Assembly: GCA_018262985.1 (NCBI GenBank)
Contig: JADFDI010000002.1
Span: forward strand, 124,001 to 188,000
Origin: Spirochaetota bacterium
GTDB taxonomy: Bacteria > Spirochaetota > Spirochaetia > Treponematales > UBA12059
Direction: 5' to 3'
Length of the DNA stretch: 64,000 nucleotides
The position numbers and the translations under genes are program-made. The notes under the pieces are model-generated. The model had not been told where the DNA came from and did no database searches. It saw only the letters and a program-made list of their open reading frames with translations. Within the stretch, counting starts at the first letter, position 1; each line of letters opens with the position of its first letter. This document shows positions 33,158 through 41,920 of this stretch, piece after piece.

Positions 33158-35167
33158 ATGAAGAAAATCCAGCTGCTCGTGGGTTCGTACAACCACCTTC
33201 CTCCCGGTACCTCGGAAACCGCGCTCGAATCGACGTACCAGAAGGGCTACCGGCCCTTCCTGTCGGTGCTGTACCGGTTCCCCGAGCTGCAGGCGACGCT
33301 CCACTACGGCGGCGGCCTGCTCGCCTGGCTGGAGCGTCGACATCCCGAGTTCATCATGCTGCTGGCCGAGATGGCCGCCCGCAAGCAGGTGGAGCTGCTC
33401 GGCGGCGCCTATTTCGAACCCATCCTGCCCTGGGTGCCCGGTCCCGACCGCATCGGCCAGGTCGAGGCCCTCACCGTCCTTATCCGCAAGAGCTTCGGCC
33501 GTAGACCCCGCGGCTGCTGGCTTAGCGAGTACGCCTGGGAACCTTCGCTGGCGAGTTCGCTCAAGACGAGCGGCATGGACTACACCTTCCTCCTGGACCG
33601 CTCGTTCCGCTCCGCCGGCCTTTCCGGCGAGATCTACCAGGGACCCGTCACCACCGAGGACCAGGGGCGCGACATCGTCGTCTTCCCCGTCCACGACTGC
33701 GCCGCTTCCTTCGCCTCGGCGGGCGGCTACATCGAAGCCCTCGAGGACCTGCGGCCGAAGCATCCCGACGCCTCGTTCCTGGGCCTCATGTTGCCCGGCG
33801 AGCGGGCCGAGGGACTCTGGTTGGAGTCGGGCCTCGAATCGCCGGACGTGTACTTCGAACGCACTTTCTCCGCGATGGCGCGCATGGCCCCGGAGCTGGA
33901 GACGGTCCTGCCCGGACGCTACCTCAGGTCGCAGGGACAGCTCCAGAGGGCCTATTTCCCCAGTTCCGCCAGCGACGGATTCCTCGACTCCGGCGCGTCG
34001 GCGGCGCTGCTCTCCGAGCTGGAGGCCATGCGCAAGCGGCTCGGAGGCTCGGCGAACGGCTTCCCGCGGCCTGGCAGCATCCGGCAGGCCCTGATCCGGA
34101 CCGAGGAAGCGTCCCTGCTCTACGCGCGCATGCAATACGTCCATCTGCTGGTATCCCAGCTGAGGGGCGACAAGGCGCGCAAGAAGGCCGCGCAGGAGGA
34201 GCTCTGGAGTTCCCAATGCGCCGAGGCCTACTGGGCCGCGCCTTCCGGCGGCATCGCCGACCCGGCCATACGAGGGGCGGCCTACGCGTCCCTCCTCGAG
34301 GCCGAGCAGATCACGCGGCAGAAGGGAAGCTTCCGGCCGGGGATCATCCAGGCGGACATCGACTGCGACCGCGCCAAGGAGACCCTCTTCCAGGGCCAGT
34401 ACTACAACGCCTACGTGCACGCGCGAGGCGGCGTGCTCTTCGAGCTCGACCACTTCAAGACGGGGCGGAACCTGGCGTCGGGCTACGGAGGGACCTCGAC
34501 GGAGAAGGCCGCGCTCAGGCGCCGCTGCTTCGTCGACGCGCTTCCCGCGGAGCCCGTCCTGCCGGAAGACCTCGCCTCGGGTCGCGTCAGGGATCCCTCG
34601 GGCCTTTCCTCCGCGTGGTACTCGATCCTCGAGCCCAAGCGACCCAACCACGAGGCCGGCTTCCTGGTCGAATCCGGCGTGCCGGGACAGGGCGGGCCGC
34701 ACGCCGTCTCGCTCGAGAAGACCTTCGTCTTCAAGAAGAATCAGCTCACGGTCAGGTACCTCCTCCGGAACCTATCGGGATCGACGCTCGAGCGAGGGTT
34801 CCTTTCGGCCTTCCACTTCGTACCTTCGTACGGAAAGGACGGGCACGTCCTCACGGCGTTGGCGAAGGATGCCGACGGTACCGAGCGCGAACACGCGATA
34901 GGCGCCGACGAGCAGCGGGCCTTGTCCGACGCGCTCAAGGCGACGCTGGCGGGGCCGGACCTGTCCGAGCCGCTCACGCTGGCGTCCGACAAACCGTTCC
35001 GGCTCCTCGCCGCGCCTTACGAGGATCGCAGTCCCGGCGAGACCCGCCGGCAGGGCGTGGCGCTCGCCCTCGAGTGGCAGCTCAAGCTTCCTCCGGGTTC
35101 CGAGTGGAAGGCGTCGGTCAGCCTTTCCTTCCGGGACGAGAAACCCCAGGAAGGCGCCGCGCGTTGA
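33158..35167 (+). CDS. Glycoside hydrolase family 57 protein (alpha-amylase / 4-alpha-glucanotransferase type)
   Basis: A 669-residue protein with a GH57 catalytic domain in the first ~300 residues: YNHLPPGTSE near the start (the HQPxG-like block), GGAYFEPILPWVPGPDRIGQ, and GCWLSEYAWEPSLA, whose Glu (about residue 127) is the expected nucleophile. The remaining ~370 residues match the alpha-amylase/4-alpha-glucanotransferase accessory domains in layout (YYNAYVHARGGVLFELDHF and later beta-sandwich sequence). It would cut or transfer alpha-1,4-glucan segments, likely in glycogen handling. A perfect -10 (TATAAT, 33120-33125) precedes it without a clear -35. Usual catalytic Asp not pinned down by eye. 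Confidence 0.85.
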   Translation: MKKIQLLVGSYNHLPPGTSETALESTYQKGYRPFLSVLYRFPELQATLHYGGGLLAWLERRHPEFIMLLAEMAARKQVELLGGAYFEPILPWVPGPDRIGQVEALTVLIRKSFGRRPRGCWLSEYAWEPSLASSLKTSGMDYTFLLDRSFRSAGLSGEIYQGPVTTEDQGRDIVVFPVHDCAASFASAGGYIEALEDLRPKHPDASFLGLMLPGERAEGLWLESGLESPDVYFERTFSAMARMAPELETVLPGRYLRSQGQLQRAYFPSSASDGFLDSGASAALLSELEAMRKRLGGSANGFPRPGSIRQALIRTEEASLLYARMQYVHLLVSQLRGDKARKKAAQEELWSSQCAEAYWAAPSGGIADPAIRGAAYASLLEAEQITRQKGSFRPGIIQADIDCDRAKETLFQGQYYNAYVHARGGVLFELDHFKTGRNLASGYGGTSTEKAALRRRCFVDALPAEPVLPEDLASGRVRDPSGLSSAWYSILEPKRPNHEAGFLVESGVPGQGGPHAVSLEKTFVFKKNQLTVRYLLRNLSGSTLERGFLSAFHFVPSYGKDGHVLTALAKDADGTEREHAIGADEQRALSDALKATLAGPDLSEPLTLASDKPFRLLAAPYEDRSPGETRRQGVALALEWQLKLPPGSEWKASVSLSFRDEKPQEGAAR

Positions 35168-35190
35168 CCGGCCGGCCCGCCGCCGGTATC

Positions 35191-36675
35191 ATGCGGGGCA
35201 TGTCGCGACCAACGCTTCCCGCGGAGCTCCGCGGACTCCGCATCCACTTGGTCGGCGCGAAGGGCACGGGCATGGCCGCCTTCGCCGAGATCCTCTCGAG
35301 CCGCGGCGCCGTCCTTTCCGGCTCCGACGTCGCCGAGGCCTTCTTCACCGACGAGATCCTCGCGCGGATCGGCCTCCCGTGCCGCGAATTCGCCGCGGCC
35401 AACGTCCGGCCCGAGCACGAGTTCGTAATCCACTCTTCCGCGTACCGCCGCGATACGCATCCGGAACTCGTGGAAGCCGATCGGCTCGGCCTTCCGGTCC
35501 TGCTCTACACCGAGGCCCTCGGCGATTTCTCGAGGCAGCGCGACAGCTCCGGCGTGGCCGGCGTCCACGGCAAGACGACGACCACCGCGCTCGCGGGCGT
35601 CGCGGCCACGGCCCTCGACCTGCCGGCGACGGTCCTTGCAGGATCGGTGGTCGGCAGCTTCGGCGACCGTGCGACGTTGATCGGCGGCGACCGCTTCTTC
35701 ATCGCGGAAACCTGCGAGTACCGTCGGCACTTCCTCTCGTTCTCGCCGCGCCGCATCGTGCTGACCAGCGTCGAGAGCGACCACCAGGATTACTATCCGA
35801 CCTACGAATCCATCCGGGACGCCTTCGTCGAGTACGCGCTATCGCTGCCCGAGGGAGGCGTCCTCGTCTACTGCGCCGACGATCCCGGAGCAACCGAGGT
35901 CGCCGCCCTCGCAGCCGCGAGGCGTGCCGACCTCGTCCTCGTTCCCTACGGGTTCTCGGCCGAGGGCTCCTGGCGCATCGGGTCCTACCGCGCGGCCGAC
36001 GAGCGCGCCTGCTTCACGATCGCGGCCTTCGACGGCGAATTCGCGCTGCGCGTGCCGGGGCGCCACCTGGCGCTTGACGCCTGCGCCGCCGTGGCGCTCG
36101 CCGCGCTCGTCAGGGCCGATCTCGACGGGCTACCGCCATCCGAAGCCCCGCGCGCCGCGCGAGCCTTCCTGCCCGCGCTCAAGGCCGGCCTCGAGGGCTT
36201 TTCCGGCTCGCGCAGGCGCTCGGAGATCCTCGGCGAGGCGGGCGGGGTCGTCTTCATGGACGACTACGGCCACCACCCCACGGCCATCCGGACCACGCTT
36301 CGCGGGCTCAAGGAATTCTATCCGCGGCGCCGCCTCGTGGTCGACTTCATGTCGCACACCTATTCGCGCACCAAGGCCCTGCTCGACGAGTTCGCCGCGA
36401 GCCTCGCGGACGCCGACGCGGTGTGGCTCCACCGGATCTTCGCGAGCGCCCGCGAGGTCCCCGACGGCACGGTGGACGGCAGGACCCTGTACGAACGGAC
36501 GGCGGCCCTGAGGCCGGAAGTCCGCTACGTCGAGGAGCCCCTCGACGCGGTCGACGACATCGCGGCCTCGCTCCGGCCGGGAGACTTGTTCATCACCATG
36601 GGAGCGGGCGACAACTATCTCGCGGGACGCGCGGTATTCGAGCGGTTCAAGGCGAGGAAAGGCGGGAAGGCATGA
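35191..36675 (+). CDS. murC: UDP-N-acetylmuramate--L-alanine ligase (MurC family)
   Basis: A 494-residue Mur ligase that adds the first peptide residue to UDP-MurNAc in the cytoplasm. Seen: N-terminal IHLVGAKGTGMAAFAEIL (nucleotide-sugar domain), GVHGKTTTTALAG (ATP P-loop), ETCEYRRHFLSF and VESDHQDYYPT (conserved ligase blocks), and FMDDYGHHPTAIRTTL in the C-terminal domain. Mpl, which attaches whole tripeptides, is related; MurC is preferred by length and the HxDYYP block. Two starts are possible, ATG 35191 or 35200; neither has a good ribosome site. It is away from any division-gene cluster and its stop overlaps yicC (ATGA). Confidence 0.88.
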   Translation: MRGMSRPTLPAELRGLRIHLVGAKGTGMAAFAEILSSRGAVLSGSDVAEAFFTDEILARIGLPCREFAAANVRPEHEFVIHSSAYRRDTHPELVEADRLGLPVLLYTEALGDFSRQRDSSGVAGVHGKTTTTALAGVAATALDLPATVLAGSVVGSFGDRATLIGGDRFFIAETCEYRRHFLSFSPRRIVLTSVESDHQDYYPTYESIRDAFVEYALSLPEGGVLVYCADDPGATEVAALAAARRADLVLVPYGFSAEGSWRIGSYRAADERACFTIAAFDGEFALRVPGRHLALDACAAVALAALVRADLDGLPPSEAPRAARAFLPALKAGLEGFSGSRRRSEILGEAGGVVFMDDYGHHPTAIRTTLRGLKEFYPRRRLVVDFMSHTYSRTKALLDEFAASLADADAVWLHRIFASAREVPDGTVDGRTLYERTAALRPEVRYVEEPLDAVDDIAASLRPGDLFITMGAGDNYLAGRAVFERFKARKGGKA

Positions 36676-37535
36676 AGAGCATGACGGGCTTCGCCCGGCG
36701 GGAAATCGCGGCGCCCGGGCTTCGGGCGAGCGCCGCCATCAAGAGCTACAACAACCGCTACCTCGACCTCCAGGTGCTGATGCCGCCCTACCTGGGCGCC
36801 CTCGAACCGAAGATCCGCGCCCTCGTCTCCGGCACCGTGGTCCACGGCAAGGTCGAGCTTTCGATCAGGGTGCGCGAGCTTTCCGCGCCGCCGTCGGTGT
36901 CGGTGGACGCTTCCGCCGCGGCGGCCGCGGCCGACGCTCTCCGCGCCCTCGCGCGCGCCGCCGGCATCGAAGAGGAGCCGCGCCTCTCGGCCCTGGTCGG
37001 CTTCGAGGGCGTCCTCGCCTTCGAGCGCGACCTCGACTCCGACGCGCTCTGGACCGCGCTCGAGCCCGAGCTGACCGCCCTGCTCGCCGACTACGACCGC
37101 GAGCGCCTCCGCGAGGGCGAGGCCACGCGCGCGGACATGGAACGGCAACTCTCGCGCATGGAGGCCGCCGTCCTCGTGGTCGAGCGCGAGGCGCCTTCCA
37201 TCGAGGCGGGCACCCGCGAGAACCTCGTGCGCAAGTTCCGCGAGGTGATGGGCGACCTGGTGGACGAGAACCGCGTGCTCGCGGAAACGGCCGTATACCT
37301 GGCCAAGCACACCGTCAACGAGGAGCTCGTGCGCCTGCGCTCCCACGTCGCGGCCTTCCGCGCCGCCATGGTCGAGAAGGCCTCCGGCAAGAAGCTCGAC
37401 TTCCTCTGCCAGGAGATGAACCGCGAGGCGAACACCGTCGGCTCGAAGAACGCCGTCGCCGCGGTCGGGGCGGCGGTCGTGGAGCTCAAGGACGCCATCG
37501 AGAACATCCGCGAGCAGACGCGGAACGTGGAGTGA
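36672..37535 (+). CDS. yicC: YicC family endoribonuclease-like protein
   Basis: A 287-residue YicC/YloC-family protein, recognised by the opening MKSMTGFARRE, SYNNRYLDLQVLMP, HGKVELSIRV and the C-terminal EKASGKKLDFLCQEMNREANT with GSKN. Members have been reported as RNases acting on small RNAs; the catalytic role here is inferred from family. Start overlaps the murC stop (ATGA). The adjacency yicC then nucleotide-kinase gene recalls the yicC-gmk pairing of other bacteria, but the kinase that follows here is of the cytidylate type. Confidence 0.93.
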   Translation: MKSMTGFARREIAAPGLRASAAIKSYNNRYLDLQVLMPPYLGALEPKIRALVSGTVVHGKVELSIRVRELSAPPSVSVDASAAAAAADALRALARAAGIEEEPRLSALVGFEGVLAFERDLDSDALWTALEPELTALLADYDRERLREGEATRADMERQLSRMEAAVLVVEREAPSIEAGTRENLVRKFREVMGDLVDENRVLAETAVYLAKHTVNEELVRLRSHVAAFRAAMVEKASGKKLDFLCQEMNREANTVGSKNAVAAVGAAVVELKDAIENIREQTRNVE

Positions 37536-37540
37536 GCGCC

Positions 37541-38101
37541 ATGGCGGCCGAGCCCTTCATCATCGCGATTTCCGGCAAGTCCGGTTGCGGCAACTCCACC
37601 GTGAGCCGCCTGCTGGCAGAGCGCCTCGGCTTCCGGCTGGTGAACTACACGCTCCGCAACATGGCCCGCGAGCGCTTCCCCGAGCTGCCCGAGACCGAGG
37701 CGCTCGCGAAGGTGCTGGAACTGGCCAAGACCGACGACAGCTGGGACCGTTCGCTCGACGCGAGGCAGGCCGAGCTCGCCCGCGAGGGCGATTCGGTCGT
37801 CGGCTCGCGGCTCGCCGCCTGGGTGGTGCCGGAGGCCGACCTCAAGGTCTACCTGTCAGGTTCGGTGGAGGCGCGGGCCGGCCGCATCCACTTCCGCGAG
37901 GGCGGCAGTCCGGCGGAGAAGCTCGCGTTCACGGCCGAGCGCGATTCCAGCGACCACGCGCGCTACCTCGAGCTCTACGGCATCGACAACGACGACTACC
38001 GTTTCTGCGACCTCGTCATCAACACCGAGCGCTTCGGCGCCGAGGAGGAGGTCGAGCTCATCGTGGCCGCGGCCCGGCTCAAGCGGGCGCGGCGGGACTA
38101 G
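37541..38101 (+). CDS. Cytidylate kinase-like protein with altered P-loop
   Basis: A 186-residue P-loop kinase-like protein (IIAISGKSGCGNSTVSRLLAERLG at residues 7-30). In the Walker A segment GKSGCGNST the usual Lys before Ser/Thr is Asn18; a Lys occurs five residues earlier. VVGSRLAAWVVPEADLKVYL and the RxxRIHFREGG lid-like arginines resemble (d)CMP kinase, which phosphorylates CMP/dCMP. I recall similar Asn-containing loops in spirochaetal relatives, so this may be a lineage trait. ATG 37541 is chosen since GGAG at 37529-37532 fits it; a GTG at 37532 overlapping the yicC stop is the alternative. Confidence 0.8.
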   Translation: MAAEPFIIAISGKSGCGNSTVSRLLAERLGFRLVNYTLRNMARERFPELPETEALAKVLELAKTDDSWDRSLDARQAELAREGDSVVGSRLAAWVVPEADLKVYLSGSVEARAGRIHFREGGSPAEKLAFTAERDSSDHARYLELYGIDNDDYRFCDLVINTERFGAEEEVELIVAAARLKRARRD

Positions 38102-38124
38102 CGCCGAGCTGGTACCGGTCCGCG

Positions 38125-38162
38125 AAAAAAAACGGGCGGGAGGCTTGTTGCTTCCCGCCCGT
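38125..38162 (-). terminator. Rho-independent terminator for the small lipoprotein gene
   Basis: Minus-strand hairpin with stem AACGGGCGGGA (38131-38141) pairing with TCCCGCCCGTT (38152-38162), followed on the minus strand by eight T (complement of A 38125-38132). It lies 21 bp past the lipoprotein stop and also faces the end of the kinase-like gene. Confidence 0.85.
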
Positions 38163-38182
38163 TAGTCGGGTCTCTCGCGCGA

Positions 38183-38551
38183 TCAGAACCCGTCGTCTTC
38201 CGTGTTCCAGCCGGCCGCCGAAACCCAGATGTTACCGGGCGTGTAGCCGGACCCCGCCCCGATGTTGATGTACACCGTCCCGTACGCCATCTGACCGACC
38301 GACAGGTCCAGGTACGGGGTATCGGCGGAGTAAATGGTGCCGAGGTCCGTCTGCACGTTCACCCGGATGAAGGTGTCGTACAGGTCATCGTACCCGATGT
38401 TGTCGAGGGTGTACTCGACGACAGCGTAGTCGCCCGACTGGTACGAACCAGTGATTTCCCACGAAAGCTGGTAGCTCGGCAACACGCAGCCCGCGAACAG
38501 CGCGGCCGCGAGAGCCAGCAGGGCGAGGGGGATCAGGTACCTCTTGCTCAT
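38183..38551 (-). CDS. Small lipoprotein with predicted beta-sandwich
   Basis: A 122-residue lipoprotein: signal peptide MSKRYLIPLALLALAAALFAGC with a classical lipobox (FAGC, Cys22). The mature ~100 residues have regular beta strands (YAVVEYTLDNIGYDDLYDTFI; VGQMAYGTVYINI) like a CARDB/immunoglobulin-type domain with a conserved-looking Asn-x-Gly turn, and end in an acidic EDDGF tail. Function unknown; probably anchored at the cell surface or periplasm. GGAGG lies 6 bases before ATG 38551. A weak promoter (TTTCAG/AGCATA region 38589-38616, minus strand) may serve it alone. Confidence 0.8.
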   Translation of the reverse strand: MSKRYLIPLALLALAAALFAGCVLPSYQLSWEITGSYQSGDYAVVEYTLDNIGYDDLYDTFIRVNVQTDLGTIYSADTPYLDLSVGQMAYGTVYINIGAGSGYTPGNIWVSAAGWNTEDDGF

Positions 38552-38652
38552 GGCATCCTCCGTCGGATCGCTCGACCCGACGCAAGGAAGCATAGCGCGG
38601 ATCGCGCGCTTTTCAGGAATCGGGGAAAAAGGTTCGATAGCTGAACCGGCGT

Positions 38653-39207
38653 TCAGCGGGCGCCGAGGGCGGCGGCCGCGGCCCGGGCCTCGGCGAGGGT
38701 GAAGAACACGAGGTCGATGCGCGCGGGAAGCACATTGTCTCGGGCGAACGCCCGGCATTCCCGGAGCGCGACGGCGAGCGCCCCGTCGACCGGGTAGCCG
38801 TAGACGCCCGTCGAGACGGCTGGAATGGCGAGGGATTCGAGCCCCTCGTCGCGAGCCAGGGCGAGGCTCTCCCGGTAGCACGAGGCGAGCAGCTCCGGTT
38901 CGCCGTGGGTACCTCCCCGCCAGACCGGGCCGACCGTGTGGATGACGCGACGAACCTGAAGGCGTCCCGCGCCGGTCGCGACGGCCTTGCCCGGCGGGAG
39001 CCCGTCGCGGAGGGGTCCCGCCCGCAGCGCGCGACACGCGTCGGAAAGCGCCTCCCCGGCCGCGCGGTGGATGGCCCCGTCGACGCCGCCTCCGCCGAGC
39101 AGCCCGGAGTTGGCCGCGTTGACGATGCCGTCGCCCGAATATTCCGTGATGTCCCCCGCGAGGATTCCGACGCGCCCCGTCGCGTCGCGCGCGACTTCCA
39201 CGATCAT
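38653..39207 (-). CDS. Macrodomain protein (O-acetyl-ADP-ribose deacetylase type)
   Basis: A 184-residue stand-alone macrodomain that binds ADP-ribose. Signature elements: [30 protein letters not shown] (conserved Asn and the Gly-rich loop), VIHTVGPVW, and [13 protein letters not shown] in the second phosphate loop. This is the YmdB/MacroD class, which removes ADP-ribose from proteins or deacetylates O-acetyl-ADP-ribose. It starts 13 bp after thiQ with AAGGAG before the ATG and so is likely the last gene of the thiamine-transport operon, an unexpected partner. Confidence 0.94.
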   Translation of the reverse strand: MIVEVARDATGRVGILAGDITEYSGDGIVNAANSGLLGGGGVDGAIHRAAGEALSDACRALRAGPLRDGLPPGKAVATGAGRLQVRRVIHTVGPVWRGGTHGEPELLASCYRESLALARDEGLESLAIPAVSTGVYGYPVDGALAVALRECRAFARDNVLPARIDLVFFTLAEARAAAAALGAR

Positions 39208-39219
39208 GATGTCGCTCCT

Positions 39220-40296
39220 TCAGCCGCCGCCCCGCTCCGGCACGAGCAGGCAGGCCTCGGGCTCCGCGGCGAAGGCGAGCGTTTCGCCGGGCGACGCTCC
39301 ACGGCCCTTCAGTTCCGCCCTGAAGCGTACGCCGCCTGCCGTCTCCAGTTCCAGCCTGGTGAGCGAGCCCGCGAAGTCGGAGCGGACGACGCGGCTCCGC
39401 AGGACGGCGCTTCCGTCGGCGGTCGCGGCGGAGGAAACGGGAACGGGTACGAGCGCGTCCGCCGCGAGAAGGACGGCGTACGGAACCCCGACGATTCCCG
39501 CCGGCGGTTCACGGCACGTAAGCGCGCCGAGCGCCGTCCGGGCGACGACGAGTCCCGCCGGAGCGGGTTCGAAGGCCAGCACCGGCAGCACCGTCCCCCT
39601 TCCCAGGAAGCGCGCCACGCCCGCGTCCGCCGGCGCGAGCCAGAGCGTTTCGGGGCCGCCGAGCTGCACGACGCGGCCTCCGTCCATGAGCGCGACCTCG
39701 TCGCCGAGCAGGAAGGCCTCTTCGATGTCGTGCGTGACCGCCAGCATGGTGAAACCCTCGCGGCGCTGCAGGTCGCGGAGCTCGGAGCGCAGGCGCTTCC
39801 GGAGCTCGGGGTCCAGGCTCGAGAGCGGCTCGTCGAGCAGCACCGCGGCGGGATCGATGGCCAGCGCCCGGGCGAGCGCGACCCGCTGCCGTTCGCCTCC
39901 CGAGAGCGAGGCGACATCGCGCCGCCCGAAGCCCCCGAGCCCGAGGCGCTCGAGGAGGTTCGCCGCCTTGGCCCTCCGTTCCGCGCGGGAGAGCCCGCGG
40001 ACGGCCAGACCGTACGCCACGTTGTCGATCACCGACAGGTGGGAGAAGAGGGCGAAATCCTGGAACACGACGCCGAGACCACGTTCCCGCGCCGGCTTTT
40101 CCGTCGCGTCCGCTCCGCCGAGGATGAGCCGCCCCGAGTCGGGGCGCTCGAGGCCCGCCACCAGGCGCAGGGCCGTGCTCTTGCCGCACCCGGAAGGTCC
40201 GAGTATGGCGAGGCTCCGGCCGTCCTCGACGGCGGCGTCGAAGACCACGGAGAGCGTTGGCCAGTCCTTTCGGAGCGAACGCGCCTCACAGCGCAT
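39220..40296 (-). CDS. thiQ: Thiamine ABC transporter, ATP-binding subunit
   Basis: A 358-residue ABC ATPase: Walker A GPSGCGKST (about residues 33-41), Q-loop VVFQDFALF, signature LSGGERQR, Walker B VLLDEPLSSLD and switch His in VTHDIEEAF. The last ~110 residues form a TOBE-like domain (VVRSDFAGSLTRLELETAGG), which makes it longer than E. coli ThiQ and more like FbpC/PotA. It powers uptake by the permease ThiP with binding protein ThiB. Substrate assigned from the TPP riboswitch at the head of the operon, not from the ATPase itself. Overlaps thiP by 11 bp. Confidence 0.9.
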   Translation of the reverse strand: MRCEARSLRKDWPTLSVVFDAAVEDGRSLAILGPSGCGKSTALRLVAGLERPDSGRLILGGADATEKPARERGLGVVFQDFALFSHLSVIDNVAYGLAVRGLSRAERRAKAANLLERLGLGGFGRRDVASLSGGERQRVALARALAIDPAAVLLDEPLSSLDPELRKRLRSELRDLQRREGFTMLAVTHDIEEAFLLGDEVALMDGGRVVQLGGPETLWLAPADAGVARFLGRGTVLPVLAFEPAPAGLVVARTALGALTCREPPAGIVGVPYAVLLAADALVPVPVSSAATADGSAVLRSRVVRSDFAGSLTRLELETAGGVRFRAELKGRGASPGETLAFAAEPEACLLVPERGGG

Positions 40297-41920
40297 CGGC
40301 AGCCTCCTCGCGGACGGCGAAGGCGAGCGAGCCGAGCAACGCCATGAGCACCCCGGCGGCGCAGGCCTCGTTGAAGCGGTACGAGCCGGCCAGACGGTAC
40401 ATGAGCAGGGCGAGCGGCGGCACGCCGCCGGGCGAGGCGAGGATGAGGCTCCCGGCGTCCCCTACCGAGAGGGCGAAGGCGAAGGCGGCGCCGCTCGCGA
40501 TTCCGCGCGCCGCGAGCGGAATGTCCACCCTGCGCGCCCGGTCCGCGGTCGAGGAGCCGAGCGTAGCGGCGGCGGCGCGCACGTTCCCCTGGATTTTCGC
40601 GAAGGCCGCGTGCGCCGAGCGCCACGCGAGAGGCCAGGCTCCCGCGGCCTGGACGAGGGCGACCGCCAGGAGGGACGCGCCGCCTCGCCCCGGAACGATT
40701 CGGGTCCAGCCGAGCGCGATGACGGCGGGCGAAACCGCGAGCGGCAGATAGGCGAAGGCGAGCGCCGGGCCGCGAACGCCCAGGGCGCGGAGGCCCCAGG
40801 CGGCGGCCGTGCCGGTGGCGGACGCGATGAAGGCGGTCATGAGGGCGAGCGCCAGGGTCGCGCCGAGCGAGCCGAGGGCGCCTAACTCGAAGAGCCTCAA
40901 GTAGTTGCCGAAACCGAGCCTGAAGGCGCCCGAGAAGCCGCGCCGCTCGATGAAGGACGCGACGAGCACGGAGAGGGCGGGGCCGCCGACGAGTACCGCG
41001 ACGACGAGGCCGTAGGCCGCGGCGGCGGAGCGCTCGAGGCGGCCGCGGAGCGGCTTGCGTTGATTCCGGAGTCCCGGCGCCTGGCCAGCCCGGGCGTGGC
41101 GGGCCTCGATCGCGGCGTAGGCGCCGACGAGCAGCAAGACCGCCGCCGTGCCGACCAGGGCGAGCGAGGCGGCCCTGCCCGGGTCGACCTCGATGCGCGC
41201 CGCGCGGTAGATCTCCACCTCGACCGTCGAGCCGGCCATCGCGCCGAACACGAGGACGATGACGAAGCTCGAGAACGAGTAGAGGAACACGAGGCTCGCG
41301 GCCGAGGCGAGAGCGGGGGCGAGCTGCGGCAGCGTGACGCCGAGGAGGATGCGGCCTTCGCCGGCCCCGAGCGAACGGGCGGCGTCAGCCTGCGCGTCGG
41401 GGAGCCGGGCCCAGAGGTCGCCGGCCAAGCGCATGACGATGGGGAAGTTGTACACCGCGTGCGCCAGCACGACGCCATGGAAGGAGTACAGGAAGCCGAG
41501 CGGCGGCTCGTCGAGGTCGAAGACTCGGACGAGCGACGCGTTGACCGCGCCCGAGCGTCCCCAGAACATGACGAAGCCGAGCGCGACGAGGAGAGGCGGC
41601 ACCGCGAAGGGCACCGAAGCGAGCGAAGAAAGGAGCCTGCGCCCGCGGAATTCCCGTCGCGCCACGAGCCAGGCCGCCGGCAGCCCGAGCGCGAGGGCGA
41701 GGCCCGAGCTCGCGAGCGACTCGAGCAGGGCGAAGCGGAGGCTCGACCAGGTGCGCGCGTCGTCCAGGGTCCGGGCCAGGTCGTTCCCGTCCGCCCCGAA
41801 GAGCGGACCGAAGGCGCCCGGCAGGGGGACGAGGAAAAGGGCGAGCGCGAGCGCCGCCGCCAGGATGCCGCCCGTCGCGAGGAGGACGTCGGCAGGGCGG
41901 GGCGCCCGCGGAGCGTCCAT
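40286..41920 (-). CDS. thiP: Thiamine ABC transporter, permease subunit
   Basis: A 544-residue permease with two fused membrane halves, about twelve hydrophobic segments in all. Each half carries an EAA-type loop contacting the ATPase: DAARSLGAGEGRILLGVTLP (near 200) and AAAATLGSSTADRARRVDIP (near 480). Length and duplication fit ThiP/FbpB-type permeases. The start ATG 41920 overlaps the thiB stop (ATGA). Between the halves lies a basic linker (HARAGQAPGLRNQRKPLRGR). Confidence 0.9.
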   Translation of the reverse strand: MDAPRAPRPADVLLATGGILAAALALALFLVPLPGAFGPLFGADGNDLARTLDDARTWSSLRFALLESLASSGLALALGLPAAWLVARREFRGRRLLSSLASVPFAVPPLLVALGFVMFWGRSGAVNASLVRVFDLDEPPLGFLYSFHGVVLAHAVYNFPIVMRLAGDLWARLPDAQADAARSLGAGEGRILLGVTLPQLAPALASAASLVFLYSFSSFVIVLVFGAMAGSTVEVEIYRAARIEVDPGRAASLALVGTAAVLLLVGAYAAIEARHARAGQAPGLRNQRKPLRGRLERSAAAAYGLVVAVLVGGPALSVLVASFIERRGFSGAFRLGFGNYLRLFELGALGSLGATLALALMTAFIASATGTAAAWGLRALGVRGPALAFAYLPLAVSPAVIALGWTRIVPGRGGASLLAVALVQAAGAWPLAWRSAHAAFAKIQGNVRAAAATLGSSTADRARRVDIPLAARGIASGAAFAFALSVGDAGSLILASPGGVPPLALLMYRLAGSYRFNEACAAGVLMALLGSLAFAVREEAADAL

